Positions 35,936-45,178 are shown, numbered from the stretch's first letter. The stretch is 64,000 bases of DNA from an uncultured Flavobacteriaceae bacterium (GCA_947500525.1 CANMSH010000001.1:310001-374000), one strand, 5' to 3'. Made by a program: numbers and translations. Notes: generated from the letters alone by a model not told the origin.

Positions 35936-36649
35936 ATGGAGAGAGAGAAGTTATTAGAAAAATATATACAAAATAAGCTTTCGCAGCAAGAGAAGATCAA
36001 ATTTGATACGCTTCTATCAAATGATGGAGCATTTAAAAAAGAAGTTGATTTTCATATGAATTTAAAAAAAATTGCTCGACATGAAGATGATGATAATTTT
36101 AGAAAATTAATTACTGATATTGAAACTACAAAACCTCGCCAAAGCAGGAATTATACTAAATGGTTAGCCGCGGCTAGTGTCGTTTTATTACTAGGGTTAA
36201 CTTATTTTTTAACTTTAGATAATAAGGCTTCTCATAATGAATTGTTTACAGCATATTTTGAACCTTATCGAAATGTTATACAACCTATTGAACGAGGCTC
36301 TCCTCAACAAGATGAGAAAACACTTGCTTTTACAGCCTATGAAAAAGGTGAATACAAAAAAGCAATTAAATTATTTTCTAAATTATACGCTAGCACCAAA
36401 GAATCTTATTACTTGTTTTATCAAGCCAATGCATTGTTAAAGTTAGAAAAAGCAACTGAGGCCGTGCCTTTTTTATTAGAACATCTTAAAACAAAAGATA
36501 CCTTAACAGAGAAATCGCGTTGGTATCTAGCATTGGCCTATTTAAAATTAAATAATAAAGAAGAGGCAAAGAAAACCTTGAAAAAAGTAATTTCTGAAAG
36601 TAATTATAAATCGAAGGAAGCAAAAGAATTATTAGAAAAGTTTGAGTAG
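35936..36649 (+). CDS. Membrane-anchored TPR protein, candidate anti-sigma factor
   Basis: A 237-aa protein. Residues 1-75 form a charged cytoplasmic helical region starting MEREKLLEKYIQNKLSQQEKIKFDTLL, similar in style to anti-sigma N-termini (zinc ligands are absent). One transmembrane helix follows (KWLAAASVVLLLGLTYFLTL, about 79-98), then a periplasmic part with three or so TPR units (AFTAYEKGEYKKAIKLFSKLYAS; YLFYQANALLKLEKATEAVPFLL; RWYLALAYLKLNNKEEAKKTLKKVI). Immediate coupling to the sigma gene and the one-helix topology support a sigma-regulator role with a periplasmic protein-binding sensor. Its last 18 bases overlap the end of the convergent CHAT gene. Confidence 0.78.
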   Translation: MEREKLLEKYIQNKLSQQEKIKFDTLLSNDGAFKKEVDFHMNLKKIARHEDDDNFRKLITDIETTKPRQSRNYTKWLAAASVVLLLGLTYFLTLDNKASHNELFTAYFEPYRNVIQPIERGSPQQDEKTLAFTAYEKGEYKKAIKLFSKLYASTKESYYLFYQANALLKLEKATEAVPFLLEHLKTKDTLTEKSRWYLALAYLKLNNKEEAKKTLKKVISESNYKSKEAKELLEKFE

Positions 36650-39600
36650 TTTTTTTCTGAAAACTAATAGCATAATAAATACACCTCCTACAATATATAT
36701 CCACTTATTAGATGATGATTCAATAGATGAAACATCTCCAGAAACAACAAACCCCGCCCAATAATAAGGGTGTTTTAATAGCTCATCATTGGCATTCGTT
36801 AAGTAATCTAGTTTCGCCATCTGAAGTGCTTCATTTTTAGATTTTCCTTCTTTTAAATAGGTATAGAAAGACACCATGATTTCGGCAGTTTCCTTGTCTG
36901 GAACACTCCAAAGACTAGTCACCAAACTAGGTACACCAGCATATGTGAATGCCTTCGACACATTAATTAACCCTTCTCCATTTTTCAAAGCGCCAGCCCC
37001 AGTATTACAGGCACTTAATACAGCCAAATCAGCATTTAAGGAAATGTTATACAATTCTGACATATACAATTTATTATCGCTTTTATCCGGCGAAAAACTC
37101 AAATTAGAAAACTCGAGATCGGCATTATTTACTGTAGAATGCATCGCTAAATGCAAAATATTGTAATCATTTGCCTTCTGTACAAATGTCACCTTACTAG
37201 CTTCAATTCCACTATAAACATCAGACTTGAATATCTTTGCAATTTGCATTGCTTCAGAAAATGCTCCTAACAAGGCCGTACTATCGTTCCTCTTAGGACT
37301 TTCTTCATAATAATCTTTATAAGTAGGTGCAAAAATTCCTAATCTATTGCGTCTTGATTTCTTTACCTTTAATTGCTCATTCCATAATAAAAGTGATGGG
37401 GCATAGCTCACAGCATGTGATTGTATGAGGTATTTCCCTTTTGGGCTCAGCAATACTTCCATTGGTAACAAATTTAATAGGTCATCTTGAATGAAAATTA
37501 AGTTTTGTTTTTTGTTATCTTTCAACAGGTCTTCTGGCAACAAATGCGACCACATTTCTTGAGCTAGTTTTTTATAATGTTGGCCGTTCACATTACCTAA
37601 TCGAGCAATAAAAGATGCTACTTTTTTATTCAATATCTCTTTAGGTCCTAGTTTAACTAGATTTGTAATATTCTTAGTTACCGAAAATGCATATATATGG
37701 TTATCTGCAACAACATATTTAATGATTCGTTGATTCTTTTTAAGTTGCTCTTTTAGCTCTTTTAAATCGAATGATTTCTGTGTTTGTTTGTAGTAACTAG
37801 GGTGATTATTTCGATACCATTCTTCAAGTTGTTCTATATTGGTTTCAACATCATGTATCTTTTCTTTATACTGTTTTGCTTTCTCTTGATTCCTTTCTTG
37901 ATTTACGAACAATTCCTTCTTATAAAAATAAAGCTCCGATTTAAGATCATTTTCTCTCTCTGTAATAGAGTCAGGAATATTTAAATAGGGCCTTTGATCA
38001 CTTGCTAAGAATTTTTTCCAACTCAATTTAGATTCAGTAAGTTCTATGTTTTCCAGAACCTCATCAATGGCTACATTTTCTTTTAGTAATAAGGTCGTAT
38101 TGAGCAGTTGCTCTTTTATTTGAACAGCAGTTTGATATTTATCTTCATTAAAAGGTAAATAACTAAAATTTTCTGAAAAAATACTAGATACTAACTTGCT
38201 CAAGTTGTGAGCCTTGTTTAAATAGTCAACCCTTATAGTTCTTTCATACGCTTTTGAATAATTCTTGGTAGCATCCAGAATCATATCCACAATACGATCA
38301 TCTCCATATGGTTTACAGTTATCGCTTTTTAAATTTTGTATTGATATCGTCTGTAAGGTATCACGCTGCAGTTTCTTGAAGACTTCTTTGTATGAAACAT
38401 CCATTTGATAATGGTCGTTATTTTCAGCAACAAATGCATCCGCATTTTTTGCATATAAATGCATGAGTACATAATAACTTTTCTTTTCTTTAGCAGTTGA
38501 TGTATAAAGTTCTAATTTTTTTCTTGCCGTTCTAAAATCCTTTTTACCGATGTAGAAATTTAGAATATTTAACTTTTCAGTTAAAGTAGTTGTTGCAACT
38601 TCATCAGACCTCTCTGATTTGAGTATTTTCTCATTCAATTCATTCGCTTTATCAGGTTTATTTTTTTTTAGTATTCTCGCCTTTAATCGCAATGAATACA
38701 TCTCATTTAAATCGAGATAATTTTTAAAATAGGATAAATTATGTGGATTATTTCTTGAATCATTTTCATCAAAATTGGCTATAAAATCTAGTATTTTATC
38801 ATTGTAAAAGGCAGCCATAATTGTATCCTTTTTATGCAATGCTATATTTGCGCGGCCGTACCAAATAGAAAGTTGAGTTCTTCCCTTAAAGGTTTCATTG
38901 AACCAACTTTTTAAGTCGCTTTTACGTGTTTGTATTAGTGCTTCTCGTTTTAATAGGTATTGTTCGGCTGTAGAAACATCACCATGTTGCAAATACCAAG
39001 TAGAAAGAGAACCATATGCAACACTTAAATAACTCATGTCTTTATAATCTGGAATCCCTTCCCATCTTCTTGTTACTTTCTTATAGCTCTCCAATTCTTT
39101 TTTATAGTAACCTATAAAACCATAAGTCAATGCTAAGTGATGCTCTTGTATTGCAGCTTCGGGTGTAAACTCTCCATTACAAGCAATATTCATCGCTATG
39201 GCTTTTTTATATTGTTCTATATTCTTATCTCGCTGCCCTTTTCCTGCATACGCCATACCGAGATCAAATATTGGATCTGAAATAAGTTTATGTTTTGTTC
39301 CTAAGGTATCTCGAAATGCTTTTTCTGCTTTTTTCGCATAAACTATCATAGAGTCCAAATTTCTTAAACGCTGCCATTGCCTGTATAAATGTCGATAGGT
39401 AAATCCTTTTAAATATAGATTCTGGTTTTTAAAATTATGTTGGAGTTTTAAAGACTTATTAGAATATGCTATCGCTGAGTCAAATTTATTTTCATATTCA
39501 AGATAGGCAGCCTTAAGCGCGTACTTTTTTGCCTGCAGCGTAATGAGGTGAGATTCATCAATATCATCGGTTAAACTTAACGCATTTTTATAAAATAAAA

Positions 39601-39754
39601 TGCCTTTCTTATAATCAGAAGGACCTGAATAATCGTCTAAATTGAAATAAATAGAATCGGCTAATTTTTCTAAACTAATGATCTTACTTTGCGAAGGTAT
39701 CAAGTTTGAAATTAGTAATACGCAACATACAGTAAATAAAGTTTTTACTCTCAT
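36632..39754 (-). CDS. TPR-CHAT caspase-like protease
   Basis: A 1040-aa protein with an N-terminal signal (MRVKTLFTVCCVLLISNLIPSQS). Residues 60-460 are helical TPR-type repeats, 560-680 coiled coil, and 700-1000 a CHAT domain of the caspase/separase clan. The catalytic pair is in place: His872 in ILHLAMHST and Cys916 in VLSACNTGAG, followed by GEGLINVSKAFTYAGVPSLVTSLW. A C-terminal transmembrane helix (WIYIVGGVFIMLLVF) and a short basic tail KKLLKLF follow. The signal and tail helix suggest that the TPR and protease parts face the periplasm. It converges on the sigma/anti-sigma pair and could act on the regulator or on secreted products. The substrate is unknown. Confidence 0.9.
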   Translation of the reverse strand: MRVKTLFTVCCVLLISNLIPSQSKIISLEKLADSIYFNLDDYSGPSDYKKGILFYKNALSLTDDIDESHLITLQAKKYALKAAYLEYENKFDSAIAYSNKSLKLQHNFKNQNLYLKGFTYRHLYRQWQRLRNLDSMIVYAKKAEKAFRDTLGTKHKLISDPIFDLGMAYAGKGQRDKNIEQYKKAIAMNIACNGEFTPEAAIQEHHLALTYGFIGYYKKELESYKKVTRRWEGIPDYKDMSYLSVAYGSLSTWYLQHGDVSTAEQYLLKREALIQTRKSDLKSWFNETFKGRTQLSIWYGRANIALHKKDTIMAAFYNDKILDFIANFDENDSRNNPHNLSYFKNYLDLNEMYSLRLKARILKKNKPDKANELNEKILKSERSDEVATTTLTEKLNILNFYIGKKDFRTARKKLELYTSTAKEKKSYYVLMHLYAKNADAFVAENNDHYQMDVSYKEVFKKLQRDTLQTISIQNLKSDNCKPYGDDRIVDMILDATKNYSKAYERTIRVDYLNKAHNLSKLVSSIFSENFSYLPFNEDKYQTAVQIKEQLLNTTLLLKENVAIDEVLENIELTESKLSWKKFLASDQRPYLNIPDSITERENDLKSELYFYKKELFVNQERNQEKAKQYKEKIHDVETNIEQLEEWYRNNHPSYYKQTQKSFDLKELKEQLKKNQRIIKYVVADNHIYAFSVTKNITNLVKLGPKEILNKKVASFIARLGNVNGQHYKKLAQEMWSHLLPEDLLKDNKKQNLIFIQDDLLNLLPMEVLLSPKGKYLIQSHAVSYAPSLLLWNEQLKVKKSRRNRLGIFAPTYKDYYEESPKRNDSTALLGAFSEAMQIAKIFKSDVYSGIEASKVTFVQKANDYNILHLAMHSTVNNADLEFSNLSFSPDKSDNKLYMSELYNISLNADLAVLSACNTGAGALKNGEGLINVSKAFTYAGVPSLVTSLWSVPDKETAEIMVSFYTYLKEGKSKNEALQMAKLDYLTNANDELLKHPYYWAGFVVSGDVSSIESSSNKWIYIVGGVFIMLLVFRKKLLKLF

Positions 39755-39849
39755 AGAATAACTTAAACATGATTAAATTTACAAAATCTTAAAGTAAGAC
39801 CTGTAACCTTTAAAAGTTAGTCTCTAAAAAGCAGGAAAGGTTAACATTA

Positions 39850-40419
39850 TTATTTAGACATCGATGCAGCCACCTTCTCTAACTCACTATACCAGTCTTC
39901 TCCAAACTTACGAACCAATGCTTGTTTTACAAATTTATACACCGGAACTTGCAGTTCTTTTCCTAGTGTGCAGGCATCATCACAAATTTCCCATTTATGG
40001 TAATTTACCGCAGAAAATTCTGAGTAATTCTGTACTCGAACAGGATATAAATGACAAGAAATTGGTTTTTTCCAAGCTACTTCACCTTGATTAAAGGCTT
40101 CTTCAATACCACATTGAGCAATTCCTTTTTCATCGTAATTAATATAGACACAGCTATCATCACTTGGTATTAAGGGTGTTTCATATTCTCCATTTGCCGT
40201 AATATACAATCCCTGGTCTTCAATCGCTTCAATACCTTCTTTGGTTAAAAAAGGTTTCACTTTCGGATAGATATCCATAAGAATTTTTAACTCTTCTTCT
40301 TCTAATGGAGCTCCCGCTTCTCCATCTACACAGCAAGCTCCCTTACATGCTGATAAGTTGCAAACAAAATCCTTCTCTATAATCTCTTCTGAAACGATTG
40401 TTTTTCCTAATTGAAACAT
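39850..40419 (-). CDS. DUF3109 cysteine-rich protein
   Basis: A 189-aa cytoplasmic protein of the DUF3109 family, related to the YkgJ-type zinc- or iron-sulphur-binding proteins. Conserved cysteines: CNLSACKGACC near residues 22-32, SCVYI and QCGI in the middle, and PISCHLYPVR with a later EICDDAC. These would bind a metal centre. No enzymatic role is established for the family. It stands alone between the CHAT gene and the divergent marC gene. The start MFQLGKTIV is usual for the family. Confidence 0.88.
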   Translation of the reverse strand: MFQLGKTIVSEEIIEKDFVCNLSACKGACCVDGEAGAPLEEEELKILMDIYPKVKPFLTKEGIEAIEDQGLYITANGEYETPLIPSDDSCVYINYDEKGIAQCGIEEAFNQGEVAWKKPISCHLYPVRVQNYSEFSAVNYHKWEICDDACTLGKELQVPVYKFVKQALVRKFGEDWYSELEKVAASMSK

Positions 40420-40507
40420 TATAATGCCTTAAAATATGAAACGCAAAAATACTTTTATTTTAACGAATTATTCTTCTTAAATTTACAATATATAACCGAA
40501 AAAAAAG

Positions 40508-40515
40508 TAGGTTTG
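40508..40515 (+). promoter_or_regulatory. -7 promoter element of marC (TAGGTTTG)
   Basis: Exact match to TAnnTTTG ending 19 bases before the marC start codon. No convincing -33 element is seen. Confidence 0.5.
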
Positions 40516-40534
40516 CCAAAAAATCAATCATCAT

Positions 40535-41113
40535 ATGAACCTTGATATAAAAGAAATATTTACGGCATTTATGGTTTTATTTGCTGTTATTGATATTATT
40601 GGAAATATTCCTATTATTATTGATTTACGAAAGAAAGTAGGTCATATCGAATCAGAAAAGGCAGCTATAATCGCAGGTGTTATTATGATTGTATTTTTAT
40701 TTTTAGGGCAAAGCCTTCTATCACTTATAGGCATTGATGTTAATTCTTTCGCTGTTGCTGGAGCTTTTATTCTATTTTTTATTGCCTTAGAAATGGTTTT
40801 AGGAATTACACTTTATAAAGATGATGATGATGGTACTATTACCGCTTCAGTATTTCCATTAGCTTTTCCCTTAATTGCAGGACCAGGAAGTTTAACGACC
40901 TTATTATCTCTTAGAGCTGAATTCGCTATTGAGAATATTATTGTAGCAGTTTTGGCTAATGTTATATTCATTTATCTCGTCTTAAAAACCTCATCTAAAA
41001 TTGAGCGAATTATTGGTCCTAACGGAATTAAGATTATTCGTAAAATATTTGGAGTTATTTTACTAGCGATTTCGGTAAAGTTATTCGCGGCTAATATTAA
41101 ATTATTGTTTTAA
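40535..41113 (+). CDS. MarC-family membrane protein
   Basis: A 192-aa inner-membrane protein with six hydrophobic helices. The family segments FMVLFAVIDIIGNIPII near the N-terminus and TASVFPLAFPLIAGPGSLTTLLSL in the middle identify MarC/UPF0056 (NAAT-like). The family was once tied to multiple antibiotic resistance, but that role has been discounted; the function is not settled. The stop at 41113 abuts the start of the next gene at 41114, indicating translational coupling with the FAD protein. Confidence 0.92.
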   Translation: MNLDIKEIFTAFMVLFAVIDIIGNIPIIIDLRKKVGHIESEKAAIIAGVIMIVFLFLGQSLLSLIGIDVNSFAVAGAFILFFIALEMVLGITLYKDDDDGTITASVFPLAFPLIAGPGSLTTLLSLRAEFAIENIIVAVLANVIFIYLVLKTSSKIERIIGPNGIKIIRKIFGVILLAISVKLFAANIKLLF

Positions 41114-41719
41114 ATGAGCTATGATGTTCTAATCATTGGTGGTGGAGCAGCCGGTATGTCTTGTGCATTAGTTCTGGGATCAGCGAAAGAAAAGTCGTTT
41201 GCCGCTACTAAAACTATTGGACTCATTGCGCATCAAAAAGCATCACATTTACAAAATGCTCTCTTTAATAATGTTCTAGGTTTGCCTCCCAAAACTACAG
41301 GAGCTGCAATTTTAAAAGATGGGCTAGAGCAATTGGCTGTCACTTATCCGCATGTAGATCAAATTATCAACGAAAAAGTACGTGAAATCTCTAAAACAGC
41401 TGGTGCTTTTTCTATTATTACGAACAAGAAGGAGTATCGGGCTAAACTCGTTGTAATAGCTGCGGGTTACACAAACTTACTCACGATTAAAGGTGTTGAA
41501 AAATATATTGAACCACATAAGAAAGCTAAACCAGAAAAAGAGCGTATTCAATTAAAAAATAATGATCACCTTATAGAACCTGGCCTATACGTTGTAGGTA
41601 CCTTGGCCGGATGGCGAAGTCAATTCGCAATTGCTTGCGGAAGTGGTGCTGCTGTCGCTACAGATATTTTAACGCTGTGGAATGATGGTGTACATGTAAA
41701 GGTGCATGACAAGATTTAG
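41114..41719 (+). CDS. Short FAD-dependent oxidoreductase
   Basis: A 201-aa Rossmann-fold flavoprotein. The FAD-binding GxGxxG-type motif is MSYDVLIIGGGAAGMSCALV, and the C-terminal FAD segment is PGLYVVGTLAGWRSQFAIACGSGAAVATDIL. It resembles thioredoxin reductase but lacks both the CxxC redox pair and the NADPH-binding insert, and is about 100 residues shorter. It may use another donor or a partner protein. Translationally coupled to marC. The electron donor and substrate are unknown. Confidence 0.8.
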   Translation: MSYDVLIIGGGAAGMSCALVLGSAKEKSFAATKTIGLIAHQKASHLQNALFNNVLGLPPKTTGAAILKDGLEQLAVTYPHVDQIINEKVREISKTAGAFSIITNKKEYRAKLVVIAAGYTNLLTIKGVEKYIEPHKKAKPEKERIQLKNNDHLIEPGLYVVGTLAGWRSQFAIACGSGAAVATDILTLWNDGVHVKVHDKI

Positions 41720-41806
41720 TTTCTTGACTTTCTAACGTTACCTAAATAGTATTTTTACAATATTAACTCAACATACCCGTTTAGGTAATTCACTAAAAAA
41801 TTAATC

Positions 41807-42388
41807 ATGAAAAACATTTTTTTAAAACCCTTGTGCCTAACTCTACTTGGTATTTTCATTATGTCTTGTAGCAAAGATGACGAAACCGCTTCTTTCCAGA
41901 AGGAAAATTTTATGGCAGAATATTTAGCCTTATCTCAATTTGATGAAGACGTGACCAATAATGTTAATCTCGGAGATTTTGAATTTGGAGTTGAGTTTAC
42001 TCCTAAAGCGAAGGGTATAATTACCTCAATCATCGTTCAATCACCTGACGCTAATAATGAGTTACGAGTTACTTTTTGGGATGCCGAAACCAAAACACCC
42101 ATTAGAACCGAAACTGTTAATGTTGAAACCGCTGATACTCAATTTACGTTTTCAATCAATGAATTAGCAGTACAAAAAGATAAAAAATATATGATAACCA
42201 TGAATTCTGACGATTGGTATCGTAGATCCAAGACTAATAATGAAGCTATTGTTTATCCGTTAGAAGTGGGTAATTTAGAAATAAATAGCTATGGCTATTT
42301 TAACGGATCTGAACAAACCTATCCAAATAATTTTCAGACGAACTATTATGCAGGTGATTTATCATTTGACTTTGAACGCACCGAGTAG
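41807..42388 (+). CDS. DUF4082-like lipoprotein
   Basis: A 193-aa lipoprotein: MKNIFLKPLCLTLLGIFIMSC with lipobox IMSC and acidic residues following (SKDDE), suggesting outer-membrane or surface placement. The mature region is one beta-sandwich domain (FEFGVEFTPKAKGIITSIIVQSPDANNELRVTFWDAET ... YMITMNSDDWY) similar to DUF4082-type domains, which often accompany carbohydrate-active or cell-surface proteins. No catalytic residues are seen. It is monocistronic and followed by a strong terminator. Confidence 0.7.
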   Translation: MKNIFLKPLCLTLLGIFIMSCSKDDETASFQKENFMAEYLALSQFDEDVTNNVNLGDFEFGVEFTPKAKGIITSIIVQSPDANNELRVTFWDAETKTPIRTETVNVETADTQFTFSINELAVQKDKKYMITMNSDDWYRRSKTNNEAIVYPLEVGNLEINSYGYFNGSEQTYPNNFQTNYYAGDLSFDFERTE

Positions 42389-42414
42389 AAAATTGTGCGT
42401 GATCTTTAAAAAAA

Positions 42415-42445
42415 GGGAGTAAATTTCAATTTACTCCCTTTTTTT
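42415..42445 (+). terminator. Bidirectional terminator
   Basis: GGGAGTAAATT (42415-42425) pairs exactly with AATTTACTCCC (42428-42438), flanked by A7 and T7, between convergent genes ending at 42388 and 42450. Confidence 0.92.
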
Positions 42446-42449
42446 AATC

Positions 42450-44042
42450 CTAATTTTTAATATAGTTTATCTTGTATTCTAATTCTTTTACCCTCTCAAG
42501 CATTTTGTCATTCTGATTAAGTACCATATAAAATGCCAAATCATCAAATAAAGAGCGGGCAAAAACTGATTTTAAATATCTCTTAAAATAATCTCTATTA
42601 TCAATTTCTCCTTGGGTATTTTTTTGGACAATCGTCAAAAATTCATTTAGAATCTTTTCATCTTTATCAAAATTTTCGATAAACTCTGATAAGGTGAACT
42701 GCTCTAATTCAGCTCTATTTTTATCAACATATTCAAAGGCAAACTGTCTCATTGCCGGAATGTAGAAATTACCAAAATAAGCAATGGAATCGATTGCAAC
42801 AAATTCGTCAGGTACAATACCTCCTCCTCCATAAACTGTTTTACCTTTTGGTGTAGTATATTTTAATGAATCAGCTACTTTAATGCTATCAACACTACTC
42901 ATCTCACCGTTTAAATAACGCTCTCTAAAACTGTCGTTGAAATAATCATTCTCACCTTCATAAGGTTTTTGTATGGATCTACCTGTGGGCGTATAATATC
43001 TCGAAACTGTGAGTCGAACAGCCGACCCATCTCCTAATCCCATTTCTTGTTGCACCAGACCTTTGCCAAATGAACGTCTACCAACAATCACACCTTTATC
43101 GTTATCTTGAAGTGCTCCGGCTATTATTTCACTTGCCGACGCAGAATTCTCATCAATTAAAACATACACCTTTCCTTGCTCAAAGTCTCCTTTAGAGCTC
43201 GCAAAAGACTTCTCTACTTTACCTCCTTTATTTTTAGTAAAGACAATTAATTTGTCATCTTCTAAAAATTCATCAACCATCTTTGTGGCAACACCTAAAT
43301 AACCTCCTGGGTTTCCACGTAAATCAAGCACCAAATGTTCCATTTTTTTGGCAATCAATTCGTCGAGGGCTTTTTTGAATTCTTTATATGTCGTAGCAGC
43401 AAATCTCTGAACTTTAATATAGCCCAAACTATCATTCATCATATAGTGGGCATCAATACTCTTAATAGCTACTTTCCCTCTTTTAAGAAGTACCTTGTAC
43501 ATTTTATTTTCAGACTTTCTGTAGATCGTAAGATCTACTTTGGTTTTTGGCTTTCCTTTTAAGGTTTTAATAATATAATCATTGTTCAATTTCTTTCCGT
43601 ACAAGGTATCATTATCAGCAATAAGAATTCTATCTCCCGGCTTTATCCCTGCTTGTTTACTAGGCCCATCTTCTAAAACTTGAATAACCGCAATAGTATC
43701 TTTGTACATTCTAAATGAAACGCCTATACCTACAAATTCACCATTCATTCGCTCTGCAATATCATCAGCTTCAGCTGCAGGTATATATACCGAGTGTGGA
43801 TCTAATTTTCCTAATAATTGTTGAATGGTACCGTCAAGTAAACTATCGGTATCTACTTTATCCACATAATCATATTGAATATAATCGATCAAGCGTTTAA
43901 TTTTCTCTTCTTGAGGTGTTTGATTGAAGAGCATCACACTATTCTTTTTAGAATAATCCAATGTACTCCCTATAAAAATCCCTAAGCCCACCGCTATTGC
44001 CAAAAATAACGGAATATATACTTTGTTTTTATCCATTGTCAT
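42450..44042 (-). CDS. S41 C-terminal processing peptidase
   Basis: A 530-aa periplasmic protease of the CtpA/tail-specific family, anchored by an N-terminal helix (VYIPLFLAIAVGLGIFIGS). A PDZ domain follows (about 85-175; GEFVGIGVSFRMYKDTIAVIQVLEDGPSKQAGIKPGDRIL). The S41 catalytic domain has LRGNPGGYLGVA, the Ser of ENSASASEIIAGAL and the Lys of RRSFGKGLVQQ. It trims C-terminal tails of envelope proteins. The start overlaps the end of the upstream dCMP deaminase gene by 14 bases, so the two are co-translated. Confidence 0.94.
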   Translation of the reverse strand: MTMDKNKVYIPLFLAIAVGLGIFIGSTLDYSKKNSVMLFNQTPQEEKIKRLIDYIQYDYVDKVDTDSLLDGTIQQLLGKLDPHSVYIPAAEADDIAERMNGEFVGIGVSFRMYKDTIAVIQVLEDGPSKQAGIKPGDRILIADNDTLYGKKLNNDYIIKTLKGKPKTKVDLTIYRKSENKMYKVLLKRGKVAIKSIDAHYMMNDSLGYIKVQRFAATTYKEFKKALDELIAKKMEHLVLDLRGNPGGYLGVATKMVDEFLEDDKLIVFTKNKGGKVEKSFASSKGDFEQGKVYVLIDENSASASEIIAGALQDNDKGVIVGRRSFGKGLVQQEMGLGDGSAVRLTVSRYYTPTGRSIQKPYEGENDYFNDSFRERYLNGEMSSVDSIKVADSLKYTTPKGKTVYGGGGIVPDEFVAIDSIAYFGNFYIPAMRQFAFEYVDKNRAELEQFTLSEFIENFDKDEKILNEFLTIVQKNTQGEIDNRDYFKRYLKSVFARSLFDDLAFYMVLNQNDKMLERVKELEYKINYIKN

Positions 44043-44457
44043 TTATATAAACCAATTCAATGCCTGCCTTTTCTAAAAATTTCAATCCCGAATCGTCTTT
44101 ATAAGCTTGTGCATATACCAAACGTCTTATTCCTGACTGATGTATCAATTTACTGCATTCCTTGCACGGAGACATGGTAATATACAAAGTCGCTCCCTTA
44201 CAAGACTGTGTAGAAGAAGCCACTTTTAAAATCGCATTCGCCTCTGCATGTAACACATACCATTTTGTATAATTATCTTCGTCTTCGCAAACATTTTCAA
44301 ATCCTGTTGGAGTACCATTGTATCCATCAGAAATAATCATTTTTTCTTTTACTATTAGAGCTCCTACCTGTTTGCGTTTGCAGTAAGATAATTTTGCCCA
44401 TTCCTTTGCCATTTTTAAATAGGCAATATCATATTTCAATTGTTTTTTTTCGGTCAT
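44029..44457 (-). CDS. dCMP/cytidine-type deaminase (ComEB-like)
   Basis: A 142-aa zinc deaminase, using ATG 44457 (MTEKKQLKYDIAYLKMAKEWAKLSYCKRKQVGALIVK), the typical family start; a few more residues are possible from 44469. Catalytic and zinc residues are visible: LHAEANAILK with the HAE triad and MSPCKECSKLI with the PCxxC pair. It likely converts dCMP to dUMP for dTMP synthesis. It overlaps the CtpA-like gene by 14 bases, a pairing of unknown meaning. Confidence 0.9.
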   Translation of the reverse strand: MTEKKQLKYDIAYLKMAKEWAKLSYCKRKQVGALIVKEKMIISDGYNGTPTGFENVCEDEDNYTKWYVLHAEANAILKVASSTQSCKGATLYITMSPCKECSKLIHQSGIRRLVYAQAYKDDSGLKFLEKAGIELVYINDNG

Positions 44458-44578
44458 CGATAAAAACACTTATTGTGCTGGACTCATGTAGGGTTAGTAT
44501 AAAATAAACTCCTAAAATACTAGATTATTTTATGTTGTACAAAGTACATAGAAAAAATGTTGGTTTCTTGTTAAAATT

Positions 44579-45160
44579 TTACCAAAATTTACGGCTAGTA
44601 AGCATCGGGATTACGATTCCAATCACAATTGCAGATAATGCCAATACCCAATCTCGTTTTTTTATCCTAAAAATATTCAGAGCTATATAACCTCCTAACA
44701 TAATTATAATTACGATAATAATTTGTGCTAATTCAACACCAAAGGCAAACTCTAACAAAGGCAGCCATTTGCTTTCACTATCATCTAAGGTCATTTTTAA
44801 AAAACCGGATAGACCTAATCCATGAATTAATCCAAAGAAAAAAGCAAAAAATAAATTGATATTTGATTGATGAAAATTCTTTCTGTTCAAGGTAAATATA
44901 TTTACAGCTGCCGTAATCAAAATAGTTAATGGAATTAAAAATTCAATAACATCCCTAGAAATATTTACTATATCATAGGTCGCCAGACCCAACGTTGTTG
45001 TATGACCAATCGTAAACAAGGTAATTAACCACAGTGCTTTTTTCCAATCATTGAAATTATAAACAACAGCTAAAACAATAAAAAATAAAATATGGTCATA
45101 TGCTTCCCAATCTAATACGTGCTTAAAAGCCAATTCTACAAATAACTTAAACTCATCCAT
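44579..45160 (-). CDS. HupE/UreJ-like membrane protein
   Basis: A 193-aa inner-membrane protein with six hydrophobic helices and the family residues DHILFFIVLAVVY, FTIGHTTTLGLATYD, FGLIHGLGLSGFLK and FAFGVELAQIIIV. The histidines (DH, GH, HG) match HupE/UreJ nickel- or cobalt-linked permease relatives. No hydrogenase or urease gene is nearby, so the metal is unknown. It starts 18 bases downstream of the SpoU methyltransferase gene on the same strand, a likely operon. Confidence 0.87.
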   Translation of the reverse strand: MDEFKLFVELAFKHVLDWEAYDHILFFIVLAVVYNFNDWKKALWLITLFTIGHTTTLGLATYDIVNISRDVIEFLIPLTILITAAVNIFTLNRKNFHQSNINLFFAFFFGLIHGLGLSGFLKMTLDDSESKWLPLLEFAFGVELAQIIIVIIIMLGGYIALNIFRIKKRDWVLALSAIVIGIVIPMLTSRKFW

Positions 45161-45178
45161 ACGGTAAAATTACAAAAC

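Noticed and set aside
36632-39754. CHAT gene as part of a type III-E CRISPR (Craspase) system
   Set aside because: There is no repeat array, gRAMP/Cas7-11-like gene, cas1 or cas2 in the window, and the protein has a signal peptide and membrane helix unlike Csx29.
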